Origin: Delftia sp. PS-11
GTDB taxonomy: Bacteria; Pseudomonadota; Gammaproteobacteria; Burkholderiales; Burkholderiaceae_C
DNA: 38,882 bases
Assembly: GCF_029870285.1 (NCBI RefSeq)
Contig: NZ_JACSYA010000042.1
Span: forward strand, 1-38,882
Direction of reading: 5' to 3'
Position numbers and translations under genes: made by a program. Of the stretch, positions 9,383 through 16,885 are shown in pieces. The notes under the pieces were generated by a model that was not told the DNA's origin, ran no database searches, and worked only from the letters and a program-made list of their open reading frames with translations. The first letter of the stretch is position 1, and the number at the start of each line of letters is the position of its first letter.

Positions 9383-9849
9383 GGCAAGGCCTGCACGGTG
9401 AACGGGCGCAGCCCGTCGCTCGCCACTCGCAGCGGCGGCGTGGCCGAGTCCTGCAGTGTCAGCGTGACGGACTGCGGCGGCAGTAGCGGCTCCGGGCCCA
9501 GAACCAGTGGCGCAGCGGCCTGGACCTGCACGCCCGGCTGGAGCCAGCCCGACGGCAGTTTCGCCGAGGCAGGCAGTCCTTCAAAGCGAAAGCCCAGCGG
9601 CACAGGGCGCCAGCGCACGGGCACGCCATTGGCGCGGGCCTGCGCGCGCGCCGCTTCCAGCAGCGCCGCCAGCCGCTCAGCCTCGCGTTCCAGCTGCGCC
9701 TGCCCGCTGTCGCGCAGCGCCAGGCTCACGCCCGCCGTGGCCAGCGCCATGATGGCCACTACGACCAGCAGCTCCAGCAGGGTAAAGCCCCTGGAGTGCC
9801 GTATCGGTGCTCCACCCTGTTTTTTACTGCCAGCTGCCGATATCCGCAT
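9379..9849 (-). CDS. gspH: type II secretion minor pseudopilin GspH
   Basis: Minor pseudopilin of 156 aa that likely joins the GspG shaft to the I-J-K tip. The leader of 21 residues ends RHSRG before FTLLELLVVVAIMALATAGVSL. The globular domain follows the GspH/FimT pattern: a helix rich in Ala/Arg/Glu (AERLAALLEAARAQARANGVPVRWR) and then beta strands. The only ATG in frame (9849) lies 26 bases inside the end of gspG, a larger overlap than elsewhere in the operon but still compatible with coupling. Confidence 0.9.
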   Translation of the reverse strand: MRISAAGSKKQGGAPIRHSRGFTLLELLVVVAIMALATAGVSLALRDSGQAQLEREAERLAALLEAARAQARANGVPVRWRPVPLGFRFEGLPASAKLPSGWLQPGVQVQAAAPLVLGPEPLLPPQSVTLTLQDSATPPLRVASDGLRPFTVQALP

Positions 9850-10300
9850 CCTTGCCCTCTCCGCCCGACTGTCCGTCGGCGCCGAAGGACATGACGTCGA
9901 TGGGGCCCTTGATGCCAGGGTTCAGGTACTGGTAGGGACGGCCCCAGGGGTCGTTGGGCAGCTTTTCGAGGTAGGGCTTCCAGTTGCCCGGAACCGGGCC
10001 GGCCGTGGGCCTGGCGACCAGCGCCTGCAGACCTTGCTCGGCGGTCGGGTAGCGCTGGTTGTCGAGGCGGTAGAGCTTGAGCGCCTGGGAGATGTTGGCG
10101 ATGTCGGTGCGCGCTGCCGTGACGCGGGCGTCGTCGGCGCGGTCCAGCACGTTGGGAACGATCAGGGCCGCCAGCACACCGATGATGACCAGCACCACCA
10201 TCAGCTCGATCAGCGTGAAACCGCGATGAATCATGCCGGGCAGGGTGGCCTGTGGATGGCGTGAAGCACTGGTCGGAAAACGTTGCAGCAATTTGGACAT
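9824..10300 (-). CDS. gspG: type II secretion major pseudopilin GspG
   Basis: Main subunit of the pseudopilus. The 158-aa frame from the ATG at 10300 has a good GGAG ribosome site and a long 26-residue leader ending MIHRG; the mature protein starts FTLIELMVVLVIIGVLAALI. A second ATG at 10234 would give a five-residue leader. Family hallmarks are visible: PNVLDRADDARVTAARTDI, LDNQRYPTAEQGLQAL, the NDPWGRPYQYLNPG segment and the C-terminal calcium-site region SFGADGQSGGEGKDADIGSW. First gene of the minus-strand gsp operon, starting only 22 bases from divergent gspC. Confidence 0.95.
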   Translation of the reverse strand: MSKLLQRFPTSASRHPQATLPGMIHRGFTLIELMVVLVIIGVLAALIVPNVLDRADDARVTAARTDIANISQALKLYRLDNQRYPTAEQGLQALVARPTAGPVPGNWKPYLEKLPNDPWGRPYQYLNPGIKGPIDVMSFGADGQSGGEGKDADIGSWQ

Positions 10301-10322
10301 ATCACTCCATCATAATCGGGCG

Positions 10323-10793
10323 ATGGTGACACTTTCATTGAACCGTGGTAGGCCCAGGCTCTGGCATGTCAGGACAGTCACGTTCGCACTGTGGCTGCTG
10401 ACCGGCGGCGTGGCGGCGTTCTGGGCGCTTCACCTCGCCGGAGGCGGGGTGGCGGCACCTGTGCCACCGCCGGCTCCTGAGCCCCTGCAGGTCGATGCCC
10501 AGGCCATGGCGCGGGCATTAGGCGCGGTGGCGCCCGCAGCCACGGCAGCGCCCGTGGCTGCCCCTGTGGCTTCGCGCTATGCGCTGCTCGGCGTGCTGGC
10601 CGGGCGCGACAGCGGCGGCGGCGCTGCGATCATTGCGGTGGGCAGCGCTGCGGCCAAGCCATTTCGCGTGGGCAGCAGCGTGGACGATGGCGTGGTGCTG
10701 CAGTCGCTGTCGGCCCGCGAGGCGCGCCTGGGGCCCAGCCTCAACGGGCCCGCCTCGATCACGCTGAAGCTGCCCCAGCCCGACAAGCCCTGA
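10323..10793 (+). CDS. gspC: type II secretion protein GspC (short form, no PDZ domain)
   Basis: Inner-membrane protein that couples the platform to the GspD secretin. The 156-aa product from the ATG at 10323 has a basic N-terminus, one membrane segment (about 18-40), a Pro/Ala-rich linker and a homology-region domain containing RYALLGVLAGRD and the PFRVGSSVDDGVVLQSL signature. It stops after this domain, so no PDZ or coiled-coil domain is present; short GspC forms like this occur in betaproteobacteria. It is divergent from gspG and convergent with cobC, whose stop is four bases away. Confidence 0.88.
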   Translation: MVTLSLNRGRPRLWHVRTVTFALWLLTGGVAAFWALHLAGGGVAAPVPPPAPEPLQVDAQAMARALGAVAPAATAAPVAAPVASRYALLGVLAGRDSGGGAAIIAVGSAAAKPFRVGSSVDDGVVLQSLSAREARLGPSLNGPASITLKLPQPDKP

Positions 10794-10797
10794 TCCT

Positions 10798-11379
10798 TCA
10801 TGCAGGCGGCAGCGCCACCTGCAGCCATTGCCCTTGCGCAGGCGCGGGCATGGTCCATTGATCCGACCGGGGAGGCTGTGTGCCATGGGCGAGCAGCCAC
10901 TGCACGCAGCGTGCGACACCGGCATGCGTGATCCAGACCCTGTCCATGCCATCTTTTGCGGCGTGCGCCCGGGCCTGCTGCAGCGCTGCATCCACCCGCT
11001 CCAGCATGGCCGCCAGAGGCTCGCCCCCGCCGGGGGCATGGCGGGCGAGGTCGGCGGCCCAGGCCCCGATGGCCGTGGCGCCGATCGCATCCCAGGACTG
11101 GCCTTCCCACTGTCCGAAGTCCATTTCCCGCAGGCGCGCATCCTCGGCAGACGGGGCGCTGCGCCGCAGCCCGTTCAGCGCCTGCGCCAGCTGTGCGCAA
11201 CGCCGCAGCGGCGAGTGCTGCACCTGGCAGTGCGCTGGCAAGGCCTGGTGCAGCGCCTGTGCGGCAGCGTGTGTGGCCTGCATGTCTGCGTCAACGTCCA
11301 GGCGGCCGTAGCAGATGCCCGCGCCAATCAGGGGCTGCGCATGGCGTACCAGCCACAGCCGGGGGGCTGCGCCTGTCAT
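10798..11379 (-). CDS. cobC: histidine phosphatase, probable alpha-ribazole-5'-phosphate phosphatase CobC
   Basis: Probably removes phosphate from alpha-ribazole phosphate or adenosylcobalamin phosphate in late vitamin B12 assembly. The 193-aa protein starts at the ATG at 11379, overlapping the cobS stop by four bases. It has the histidine-phosphatase catalytic motif LVRHAQP at about residues 9-15, the acid residue region REMDFGQWEG typical of CobC-type members, and the second His in WITHAGVARC. Coupling to cobS strongly supports the B12 role over a general phosphoglycerate-mutase-like function. Confidence 0.85.
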   Translation of the reverse strand: MTGAAPRLWLVRHAQPLIGAGICYGRLDVDADMQATHAAAQALHQALPAHCQVQHSPLRRCAQLAQALNGLRRSAPSAEDARLREMDFGQWEGQSWDAIGATAIGAWAADLARHAPGGGEPLAAMLERVDAALQQARAHAAKDGMDRVWITHAGVARCVQWLLAHGTQPPRSDQWTMPAPAQGQWLQVALPPA

Positions 11380-12209
11380 GGGGCAGGCCACCGCAGCACG
11401 ATGGCCGCTGCCGCCAGCAGCATGGCCAGTTCGCTCACCTGCTGCGCCGCGCCCAGGCAGTCGCCGGTCATGCCGCCCAGCCGGCGGCGCAGCCAGCGCG
11501 TCATGGTGGCAGTCACCAGGGCGCCTGCCAGCAGCAGACCTGCAGTCAGCAGCGCTGCCTGCAAAGGGGCTGGCGCCAGCCAGCCCGGCAGTGCCAGGGC
11601 CGGTACGCACCAGAGCGCGCCGGTGGCCAGGCCCTTGCCGTCCAGTGGATGGCCTGCCATGTGCGTGGCCTTGGCCGTGGCTGCCAGACTGACATAGGGC
11701 AGGGCACGCATCAGCACCAGCGGAGCCATGCGCGACAGCACATGGATGCAGCACAGCAGCAGCGCAGCCCGTGCCGTGCCGCTTTCCGCCAGGATGGCCA
11801 GCAGCGCTGCCTTGGCCAGCAGGGCCATGACCAGGGCCATGGCGCCGTAGGCGCCCAGCCGCGAGTCTTTCATGATTTCCAGTGCGCGCTCCGGCGTGGC
11901 GAAGCCGCCCAGGCCATCGGCTACATCGGCCAGGCCGTCCTCGTGCAGGCCGCCGGTCAGCCACAGCGTGGCCAGGGTGGCGGCCACGGCAGCGGCCAGC
12001 GGCATCCAGGCACTGGGCGCGAGCAGCCAGCCGGCGGCCATCAGCCATGCGCCGCCCCACAGGCCGACCAGCCAGCCCACGCCGGGCAGATGGGCGGCGC
12101 TGGCGCGCTGCAGCGCAGGGCTCCAGCCAGCCCAGTCAGCGAGCCGGCCCGTGACAGGAATGCGGCTGAAGAACTGGACAGCCAGCAGGAAGTGGCGCAG
12201 GGACTGCAT
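11376..12209 (-). CDS. cobS: adenosylcobinamide-GDP ribazoletransferase CobS
   Basis: Integral membrane enzyme that joins adenosylcobinamide-GDP with alpha-ribazole (phosphate) to form cobalamin. The ATG at 12209 (277 aa) gives the normal start MQSLRHFLLAVQFFSRIPV. The family signature DGLADVADGLGGF, with metal-binding Asp residues, is at about residues 90-102, and several Ala/Leu-rich membrane helices follow. Only 23 bases separate it from the ilvA stop, so all three genes could be co-transcribed. No other cob genes are in the window. Confidence 0.92.
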   Translation of the reverse strand: MQSLRHFLLAVQFFSRIPVTGRLADWAGWSPALQRASAAHLPGVGWLVGLWGGAWLMAAGWLLAPSAWMPLAAAVAATLATLWLTGGLHEDGLADVADGLGGFATPERALEIMKDSRLGAYGAMALVMALLAKAALLAILAESGTARAALLLCCIHVLSRMAPLVLMRALPYVSLAATAKATHMAGHPLDGKGLATGALWCVPALALPGWLAPAPLQAALLTAGLLLAGALVTATMTRWLRRRLGGMTGDCLGAAQQVSELAMLLAAAAIVLRWPAP

Positions 12210-12232
12210 GGCTGCGCGGCCGGTCGGCCTTG

Positions 12233-13786
12233 TTACTTGAGGAACAGCTGGTAGGCGGGGTTGCCGGTTTCCTCGACCCACGGATAGCCGAGGTTGTTCA
12301 GGAAGGCATCAAATTTCTTGCCATCCTTGGCCGGCACCTGCATGCCCACCAGGATGCGGCCATAGTCTGCGCCCTGGTTGCGGTAGTGGAATAGCGAGAT
12401 GTTCCAGGTCGGCGCCATCAGGCTCAGGAACTTGAACAGTGCGCCCGGCCGTTCGGGGAAGACAAAGCGCAGCAGCCGCTCGTCCTGGGCCAGCGGCGAA
12501 TGGCCGCCCACCATGTGGCGCAGATGCTCCTTGGCCATGTCGTCGAAGGTCAGGTCCAGGGCCTCGAAGCCCTGCTTCTCGAAGTTCCTGGCGATTTTTT
12601 CGGACTCGCCGCGCGCTGCCGTGGTCAGGCCCACGAACACATGGGCCTTGCTCTCGTGGCTGATGCGGTAGTTGAACTCGGTGACGTTGCGCGGTCCGCC
12701 CGGCAGCTTGCCCACGACTTCGCAAAAGCGGCGGAAGCTGCCGCGCTCTTCGGGAATCGTCACGGCGAACAGCGCCTCGCGCTCCTCGCCGACTTCGGCG
12801 CGCTCGGCGACAAAGCGCAGGCGGTCGAAATTCATGTTGGCGCCGCACAGGATGGCGGCGTAGGTCTCGCCCTTGGTCTTGTGCCTGGCCACGTACTGCT
12901 TGATGGCAGCCACGGCCAGCGCGCCCGAGGGCTCCACGATGGAGCGCGTGTCCACGAAGATGTCCTTGATGGCGGCGCAGACAGCATCGGTATCCACCAC
13001 CACGTAGTCGTCCACCAGGTTCTGAGCAACACGGAAGGTTTCCTCGCCCACGAGCTTGACGGCCGTGCCGTCGGCAAACAGGCCCACGTCCGGCAGTTCC
13101 ACCCGCTGGCCGGCGCGCACGGACTGCAGCATGGCGTCCGAGTCCTTGGTGTGCACGCCGATGACTTTCACGTCGGGGCGCACGGCCTTGATGTAGTTGG
13201 CCACGCCCGAGATCAGGCCGCCGCCGCCGATGGCGACGAAGACGGCATCCAGGCGCGGGCTGCCGAGCTTTTGCAGCTGGCTGAGCATTTCCATGGCGAT
13301 CGTGCCCTGGCCGGCGATCACGTAAGGGTCGTCGAAGGGGTGCACGAAGGTCAGGCCCTGCTCTTTTTGCAGCTTGACCGCATGCTTGTAGGCGTCCGAG
13401 TAGCTCTCGCCAGCAAGCACCACCTCGCCGCCCAGCGCCTGCACGGCATCGATCTTGACCTGGGGCGTGGTGGTCGGCATCACGATCACTGCACGGCAGC
13501 CGAGCTTGCGTGCGCCCAGGGCCACGCCCTGCGCGTGGTTGCCGGCGGAGGCGCAGATCACGCCCTTTTGCAATTGCTCAGGCGACAGGTGCGCCATCTT
13601 GTTGTAGGCGCCGCGCAGCTTGAAGCTGAAGACGGGCTGCTGGTCTTCGCGCTTGAGCAGCACCTTGTTGTGCAAGCGCCGGCTCAGGGCCTTGGCGGGC
13701 TCCAGGTCCGACTCCACGGCCACGTCATAGACGCGTGCGGTGAGGATCTTGGTCAGGTAGTCTGCAGGGGTCAGGGGTTGGTTCAT
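12233..13786 (-). CDS. ilvA: biosynthetic threonine ammonia-lyase IlvA
   Basis: PLP enzyme converting threonine to 2-oxobutanoate, the first committed step of isoleucine synthesis. The ATG at 13786 (517 aa) gives the typical start MNQPLTPADYLTKILTARVYDVA; the open frame further upstream is not conserved-looking. The PLP lysine is in SFKLRGAYNK (Lys56), the phosphate-binding loop is IGGGGLISG (about 190), and the last 170 residues hold the two ACT-like regulatory domains of the long, isoleucine-inhibited form. It leads the ilvA-cobS-cobC set. A TATGAT -10-like hexamer lies at 13850-13845 with no convincing -35. Confidence 0.96.
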   Translation of the reverse strand: MNQPLTPADYLTKILTARVYDVAVESDLEPAKALSRRLHNKVLLKREDQQPVFSFKLRGAYNKMAHLSPEQLQKGVICASAGNHAQGVALGARKLGCRAVIVMPTTTPQVKIDAVQALGGEVVLAGESYSDAYKHAVKLQKEQGLTFVHPFDDPYVIAGQGTIAMEMLSQLQKLGSPRLDAVFVAIGGGGLISGVANYIKAVRPDVKVIGVHTKDSDAMLQSVRAGQRVELPDVGLFADGTAVKLVGEETFRVAQNLVDDYVVVDTDAVCAAIKDIFVDTRSIVEPSGALAVAAIKQYVARHKTKGETYAAILCGANMNFDRLRFVAERAEVGEEREALFAVTIPEERGSFRRFCEVVGKLPGGPRNVTEFNYRISHESKAHVFVGLTTAARGESEKIARNFEKQGFEALDLTFDDMAKEHLRHMVGGHSPLAQDERLLRFVFPERPGALFKFLSLMAPTWNISLFHYRNQGADYGRILVGMQVPAKDGKKFDAFLNNLGYPWVEETGNPAYQLFLK

Positions 13787-13900
13787 CGTCGGCGAAGTGC
13801 AGGATCGGCAGGCCGGCCCCGGCCTGCCACAGAGGCAGGGGGCCATCATAGGCGCTTGCGCGGCAGGCTGCATCCCGCTCGTACCGGCGGCGGCGCAGGT

Positions 13901-14050
13901 AAAAAAAAGCCCCAGGCTGTGAAGCCGGGGGCTGAATCCACCATTAGAGGAGGTGGAGGAGACAAGTGGTGCGTGCCAGAGGTGAATTGCTTCACAATCT
14001 GCTGTCCGCCTGGAGGGATCAGGGTTAACCCTTCAGGTAACGCGTGGGTT
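13901..14050 (-). ncRNA. small RNA with anti-Shine-Dalgarno loop, betaproteobacterial toxic-sRNA type
   Basis: The minus strand shows a complete small-RNA unit. A TACAAT -10 box (14057-14052) puts the start near 14046. Then come a 12-bp palindrome AGGGTTAACCCT (14032-14021) and a hairpin GTGAA-GCAA-TTCAC (13995-13982) closed by a GNRA loop. A larger hairpin follows: CCAC (13969-13966) pairs with GTGG (13941-13938) around a loop containing CTCCTCCACCTCCTC. Last is a terminator stem (13933-13908) with eight T. The loop is complementary to ribosome-binding sites, and more precisely resembles the 16S rRNA 3' end. It recalls the betaproteobacterial toxic small RNA family reported from cloning-toxicity screens; membership is my inference. 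It could also act on ilvA, 115 bases downstream. Confidence 0.7.
13908..13933 (-). terminator. Rho-independent terminator of the small RNA
   Basis: On the minus strand AGCCCC pairs with GGGGCT and GGCT with AGCC across one mismatch, with a TCAC loop, followed directly by eight T (13908-13901). It ends the small RNA before ilvA. Confidence 0.85.
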
Positions 14051-14051
14051 C

Positions 14052-14057
14052 ATTGTA
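14052..14057 (-). promoter_or_regulatory. -10 box of the small RNA
   Basis: TACAAT on the minus strand matches TATAAT in five of six bases. The best -35 at a 17-base spacing is the weak TGCAAC. The box overlaps an ATG of a six-codon frame, which therefore lies at or before the transcript start and is unlikely to be translated. Confidence 0.5.
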
Positions 14058-14140
14058 TGCCTGTTGGGTGCTGCGTTGCAGCAAAATCAGGGTTTTTGTG
14101 TATTTGATGCAAAATAGCAACAGTTTTTGAGGACGAAACA

Positions 14141-14593
14141 ATGGAATGCACAGTAAGTTGGACCGGTGGCACCACCGGAATGCGCTCGGGCATGGGCTTT
14201 GTGGCGGAAACGGGCAGCGGCCATGTGGTCAACATGGATGGCGCGCCCGATGCGGCCCAGCCTGCCAATGGCGGCCAGAACCAGGCGCCCCGCCCGATGG
14301 AGATGCTGCTGGCAGGCGCGGGCGGCTGCACTGCCTACGATGTGGTGCTCATCCTCAAGCGGGGCCGCCATGCGGTCAAGGGCTGCAGCGTCAAGCTGAC
14401 CTCGGAGCGTGCCGCGACCGATCCCAAGGTGTTCACCAAGATCCACATGCAGTTCACGGTCAGCGGCACCGGCCTGCCGGCTGCGGCCGTGGAGCGCGCC
14501 ATTGCCATGAGCCATGACAAATACTGCTCTGCCACCATCATGCTAGGCAAGACGGCCGAGATCACCACGGGGTTCGATATCGTCGAAGCCTGA
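14141..14593 (+). CDS. OsmC family peroxiredoxin-like protein (YhfA type)
   Basis: Cytoplasmic thiol-dependent hydroperoxide-reductase-like protein of 150 aa. The ATG at 14141 follows a GAGGA ribosome site. The two redox cysteines of the OsmC/Ohr fold are visible: Cys63 in AGAGGCTAYDV and Cys129 in SHDKYCSATIM. RPMEMLLAG before the first Cys points to the YhfA-like branch rather than Ohr. Substrate and physiological role are not known for this branch. It stands alone: the small RNA is divergent upstream, and a strong bidirectional terminator separates it from coq7. Confidence 0.9.
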   Translation: MECTVSWTGGTTGMRSGMGFVAETGSGHVVNMDGAPDAAQPANGGQNQAPRPMEMLLAGAGGCTAYDVVLILKRGRHAVKGCSVKLTSERAATDPKVFTKIHMQFTVSGTGLPAAAVERAIAMSHDKYCSATIMLGKTAEITTGFDIVEA

Positions 14594-14617
14594 TCAGGCC
14601 GGCCGCCACCGGAAGGC

Positions 14618-14656
14618 ACAATGCAAAAAGCGGGCACTGCCCGCTTTTTGCATTGT
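14618..14656. terminator. strong bidirectional terminator
   Basis: A perfect 19-bp inverted repeat with a one-base centre (14618-14636 and 14638-14656) includes A5 on the left arm and T5 on the right. It therefore works as an intrinsic terminator in both directions, between convergent osmC-like and coq7 genes. Confidence 0.88.
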
Positions 14657-14683
14657 TCTGCCTGATAAAGAAGGTTGAGTTCT

Positions 14684-15301
14684 TCAAATGCGATGGGCCG
14701 TGGTGGTCATGACCTTGGCCGCAAAGCGCATCAGGGCCCGTGCCGGGGGCGGCAGCTCCAGCGCGCCCGCCTCGCGGGCAGCGGAGGCGTGGCGCTCCTC
14801 GTCATCCTTCATGCGGGCCACGACGGCCAGCGAAGGGCGGTCTTCCTCGGGCAGCCGGTCCAGATGGCTGGCCAGATGGGCCGAGACCTGCTCTTCGGTC
14901 TCGACGACGAAGCCCAGGCTTGCGGCATCGCTGATCTTGGCTGCGACCAGCCCGATGGCAAAGGCCCCCGCGAACCACAGTGGGTTGAGCAGGCTGGGCC
15001 GGTCGCCCAGTGCTTCCAGCCGCTCGCGGGTCCATGCCAGGTGATCGGTTTCCTCGCGCGCTGCTTCCAGCAGGTGTTCGCGCAACTGCATGTCCCGTGT
15101 CACCATGGCCTGTGCGTTGTACAGCGCCTGCGCGCAGACTTCGCCCACGTGGTTGACACGCATCAGGGCGCCCGAGAGCCTGCGCTCGGCTTCGGTCAGC
15201 TCGCCTTCGGGCATGCCGGCAGCGGGTGAGCGCTGTGCTGCGCCGGGGTTGGCAAACAGGGTGCGAAGGGCCGCATCGGCGGCAGTCAGTATCTTGTCCA
15301 T
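14684..15301 (-). CDS. coq7: demethoxyubiquinone hydroxylase Coq7
   Basis: Di-iron membrane-associated mono-oxygenase that performs the last hydroxylation of ubiquinone synthesis. The ATG at 15301 (205 aa) gives [16 protein letters not shown], the usual start; the longer open frame to 15598 lacks family character. Carboxylate and His ligands are seen in [30 protein letters not shown] and MKDDEERHA, in the order typical of the Coq7/Cat5 four-helix bundle. A hydrophobic stretch ([14 protein letters not shown], about 108-121) supports peripheral membrane binding. No clear ribosome site is seen before the start. Confidence 0.94.
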   Translation of the reverse strand: MDKILTAADAALRTLFANPGAAQRSPAAGMPEGELTEAERRLSGALMRVNHVGEVCAQALYNAQAMVTRDMQLREHLLEAAREETDHLAWTRERLEALGDRPSLLNPLWFAGAFAIGLVAAKISDAASLGFVVETEEQVSAHLASHLDRLPEEDRPSLAVVARMKDDEERHASAAREAGALELPPPARALMRFAAKVMTTTAHRI

Positions 15302-15649
15302 GGTGTGGTGTCGCAGCAGTCCAATTGGGCGAAAGCCTCGGCCGGGAAGGTACACCAAACCCCTTTTCCCACGCTTTGTGCAAGCGCAACAAGACCGGTC
15401 CGGTGTTGGGGTTGCGCCTGATTGTGCAGCCTCTTCGGTTTGTTGCGGCAGTGCAACGAAAAACAGTATGCAAGGCCCTGTTTTGGGTGAATTGCTTTGC
15501 ATGGGTTGCAACGGTCTGGTGCAATAGGCCCCAACTTCCCCACCAGGAGGTTGGCGCGGGAACCGGTGGAGAAACAGGTCTGGCCCTTGTTTTGGCACAG
15601 CCTTTCTTCCTCAAAACCGGCGCCCTTCTAAACCTTGGAGTAACTCGCA
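15302..15649. other. 348-base intergenic region between coq7 and porin genes
   Basis: Holds the 5' regions of divergent coq7 and the first porin. Several TTGCA/TGCAA motifs recur (for example GTTGC-N6-GCAAC near 15453 and GTTGCAAC near 15508), but I find no promoter pair good enough to name. The porin ribosome site is TTGGAG, ten bases before its ATG. Confidence 0.4.
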
Positions 15650-16705
15650 ATGAAAAAATCTCTGATTGCCCTGGCAGTGCTGGCTGCTTCCGGCGCCGCT
15701 ATGGCTCAGTCTTCCGTGACCCTGTTCGGTATCGTTGATACCGGCATCGGCTACGTGAACAAGAACGCCTCCGGCGACAACGTGTACGGCCTGGGCGGCA
15801 GCGGCAACACTACCAGCCGTCTGGGTCTGCGCGGCACGGAAGACCTGGGTGGCGGTCTGAAGGCCGGCTTCTGGCTGGAAGGCGAAATCTTCGCTGACGA
15901 CGGCAACAACGCCGGCTTCAACTTCAAGCGTCGTTCGACCGTGAGCCTGTCGGGCAACTTCGGTGAAGTGCGCCTGGGCCGCGACCTGGTGCCCACCTTC
16001 GCCAAGCTGACCTCCTACGACCTGTTCAGCGCCACCGGCATTGGCCAGTTCATGGGCTTCCGCAACTGGGCTACCGGCCAAGGCGCTGACGACAACGGCA
16101 TCCGCGCCAACAACCTGGTGTCCTACTACAGCCCGAACTTCAACGGCTTCAACGCCGGCTTCGGCTACGCTTTCGACGAAAAGCAAACCATCGGTACCGC
16201 CAACAGCGTTGGCCGCTACGTGGGTGGCTACGTTGCATACGACAACGGCCCCCTGAGCGTGAGCCTGGGCCTGGCACAGCAAAAGACTGCCATCGCCAAC
16301 CTGGCTACCGACCGCAACGAAATGACCCTGGGCGCTTCGTACAAGTTCGGCGTGGCCAAGGTGACCGGCCTGATCCAGCAGACCAAGTTCAAGCGTGACA
16401 TCGGCGGCGAAGTCAAGACCAACTCTTACATGCTGGGCGCTTCCGCTCCCGTGGGTGGCGTGGGCGAAGTCAAGCTGCAGTACGCTCTGTACGACCAGAA
16501 GGCCATCGACTCCAAGGCTCATCAGCTGACCCTGGGCTATGTCCACAACCTGTCCAAGCGCACTGCTCTGTACGGCAACCTGGCATTCCTGAAGAACAAC
16601 GACAAGTCCACCCTGGGCCTGCAAGCCAAGGGCGTGTACGTTGGTGGCGTTGCTGCTGGCGAAAGCCAGACCGGCGTGCAAGTGGGTGTTCGCCACTCCT
16701 TCTAA
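15650..16705 (+). CDS. Omp32-like general porin
   Basis: Outer-membrane trimeric beta-barrel porin, 351 aa. The signal peptide MKKSLIALAVLAASGAAMA is cleaved before QSSVTLFGIVD, the standard start of Gram-negative porin family 4. The C-terminus RHSF ends in the aromatic residue needed for barrel assembly. Codon use is strongly biased to a few codons (CTG, AAC, GGC, AAG), more than neighbouring genes, suggesting a very abundant protein. A UUCG-loop terminator follows 35 bases after the stop, so the gene is its own transcription unit. Confidence 0.94.
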   Translation: MKKSLIALAVLAASGAAMAQSSVTLFGIVDTGIGYVNKNASGDNVYGLGGSGNTTSRLGLRGTEDLGGGLKAGFWLEGEIFADDGNNAGFNFKRRSTVSLSGNFGEVRLGRDLVPTFAKLTSYDLFSATGIGQFMGFRNWATGQGADDNGIRANNLVSYYSPNFNGFNAGFGYAFDEKQTIGTANSVGRYVGGYVAYDNGPLSVSLGLAQQKTAIANLATDRNEMTLGASYKFGVAKVTGLIQQTKFKRDIGGEVKTNSYMLGASAPVGGVGEVKLQYALYDQKAIDSKAHQLTLGYVHNLSKRTALYGNLAFLKNNDKSTLGLQAKGVYVGGVAAGESQTGVQVGVRHSF

Positions 16706-16740
16706 TCCATGGCCGGCGTGAGCCGGTTGTGATTTAGAAA

Positions 16741-16775
16741 AAAGGGCCAGTCTTCGGACTGGCCCTTTGTTTTTT
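16741..16775 (+). terminator. Rho-independent terminator of the first porin gene
   Basis: A 12-bp stem (16741-16752 with 16757-16768) is closed by a TTCG tetraloop and followed by GTTTTTT. An A-run precedes it, so it may also work in reverse. Confidence 0.92.
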
Positions 16776-16820
16776 GTGCTAGGGAAATACCTGTGTTGTG
16801 CTTGTACCAACAGCGGTGGC

Positions 16821-16853
16821 GTGGAAAAAGCGTTTCTAGAATGAAATTTCCAC
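16821..16853 (+). promoter_or_regulatory. inverted repeat around a -10-like box upstream of the second porin
   Basis: GTGGAAA (16821-16827) and TTTCCAC (16847-16853) form a perfect 7-bp inverted repeat with 19 bases between. A TAGAAT hexamer (16837-16842) lies inside. The geometry suggests an operator over a promoter, though no good -35 is seen. A second perfect palindrome, TTGTTAACAA (16861-16870), sits just before the ribosome site. Confidence 0.35.
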
Positions 16854-16885
16854 CAACCAATTGTTAACAAGAGAGAGACAACACA

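Noticed and set aside
13944..13962. Plus-strand GAGGAGGTGGAGGA as a strong ribosome-binding site
   Set aside because: No start codon or reading frame follows at a suitable distance; it is the complement of the small-RNA loop.
14033..14053. Six-codon frame ATG AAC CCA CGC GTT ACC TGA as an ilvA leader peptide
   Set aside because: Its ATG overlaps the -10 box of the small RNA, so it would not be in the transcript, and it contains no isoleucine codons.
12500..14107. Plus-strand open frame of 535 codons opposite ilvA
   Set aside because: Antisense shadow with low-complexity His/Gln/Ala content and no family features; ilvA is unambiguous.
15611..16870. Minus-strand open frame of 419 codons opposite the first porin
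   Set aside because: Shadow of a codon-biased porin gene; Val/Ala/Gly/Gln repeats with no domain.
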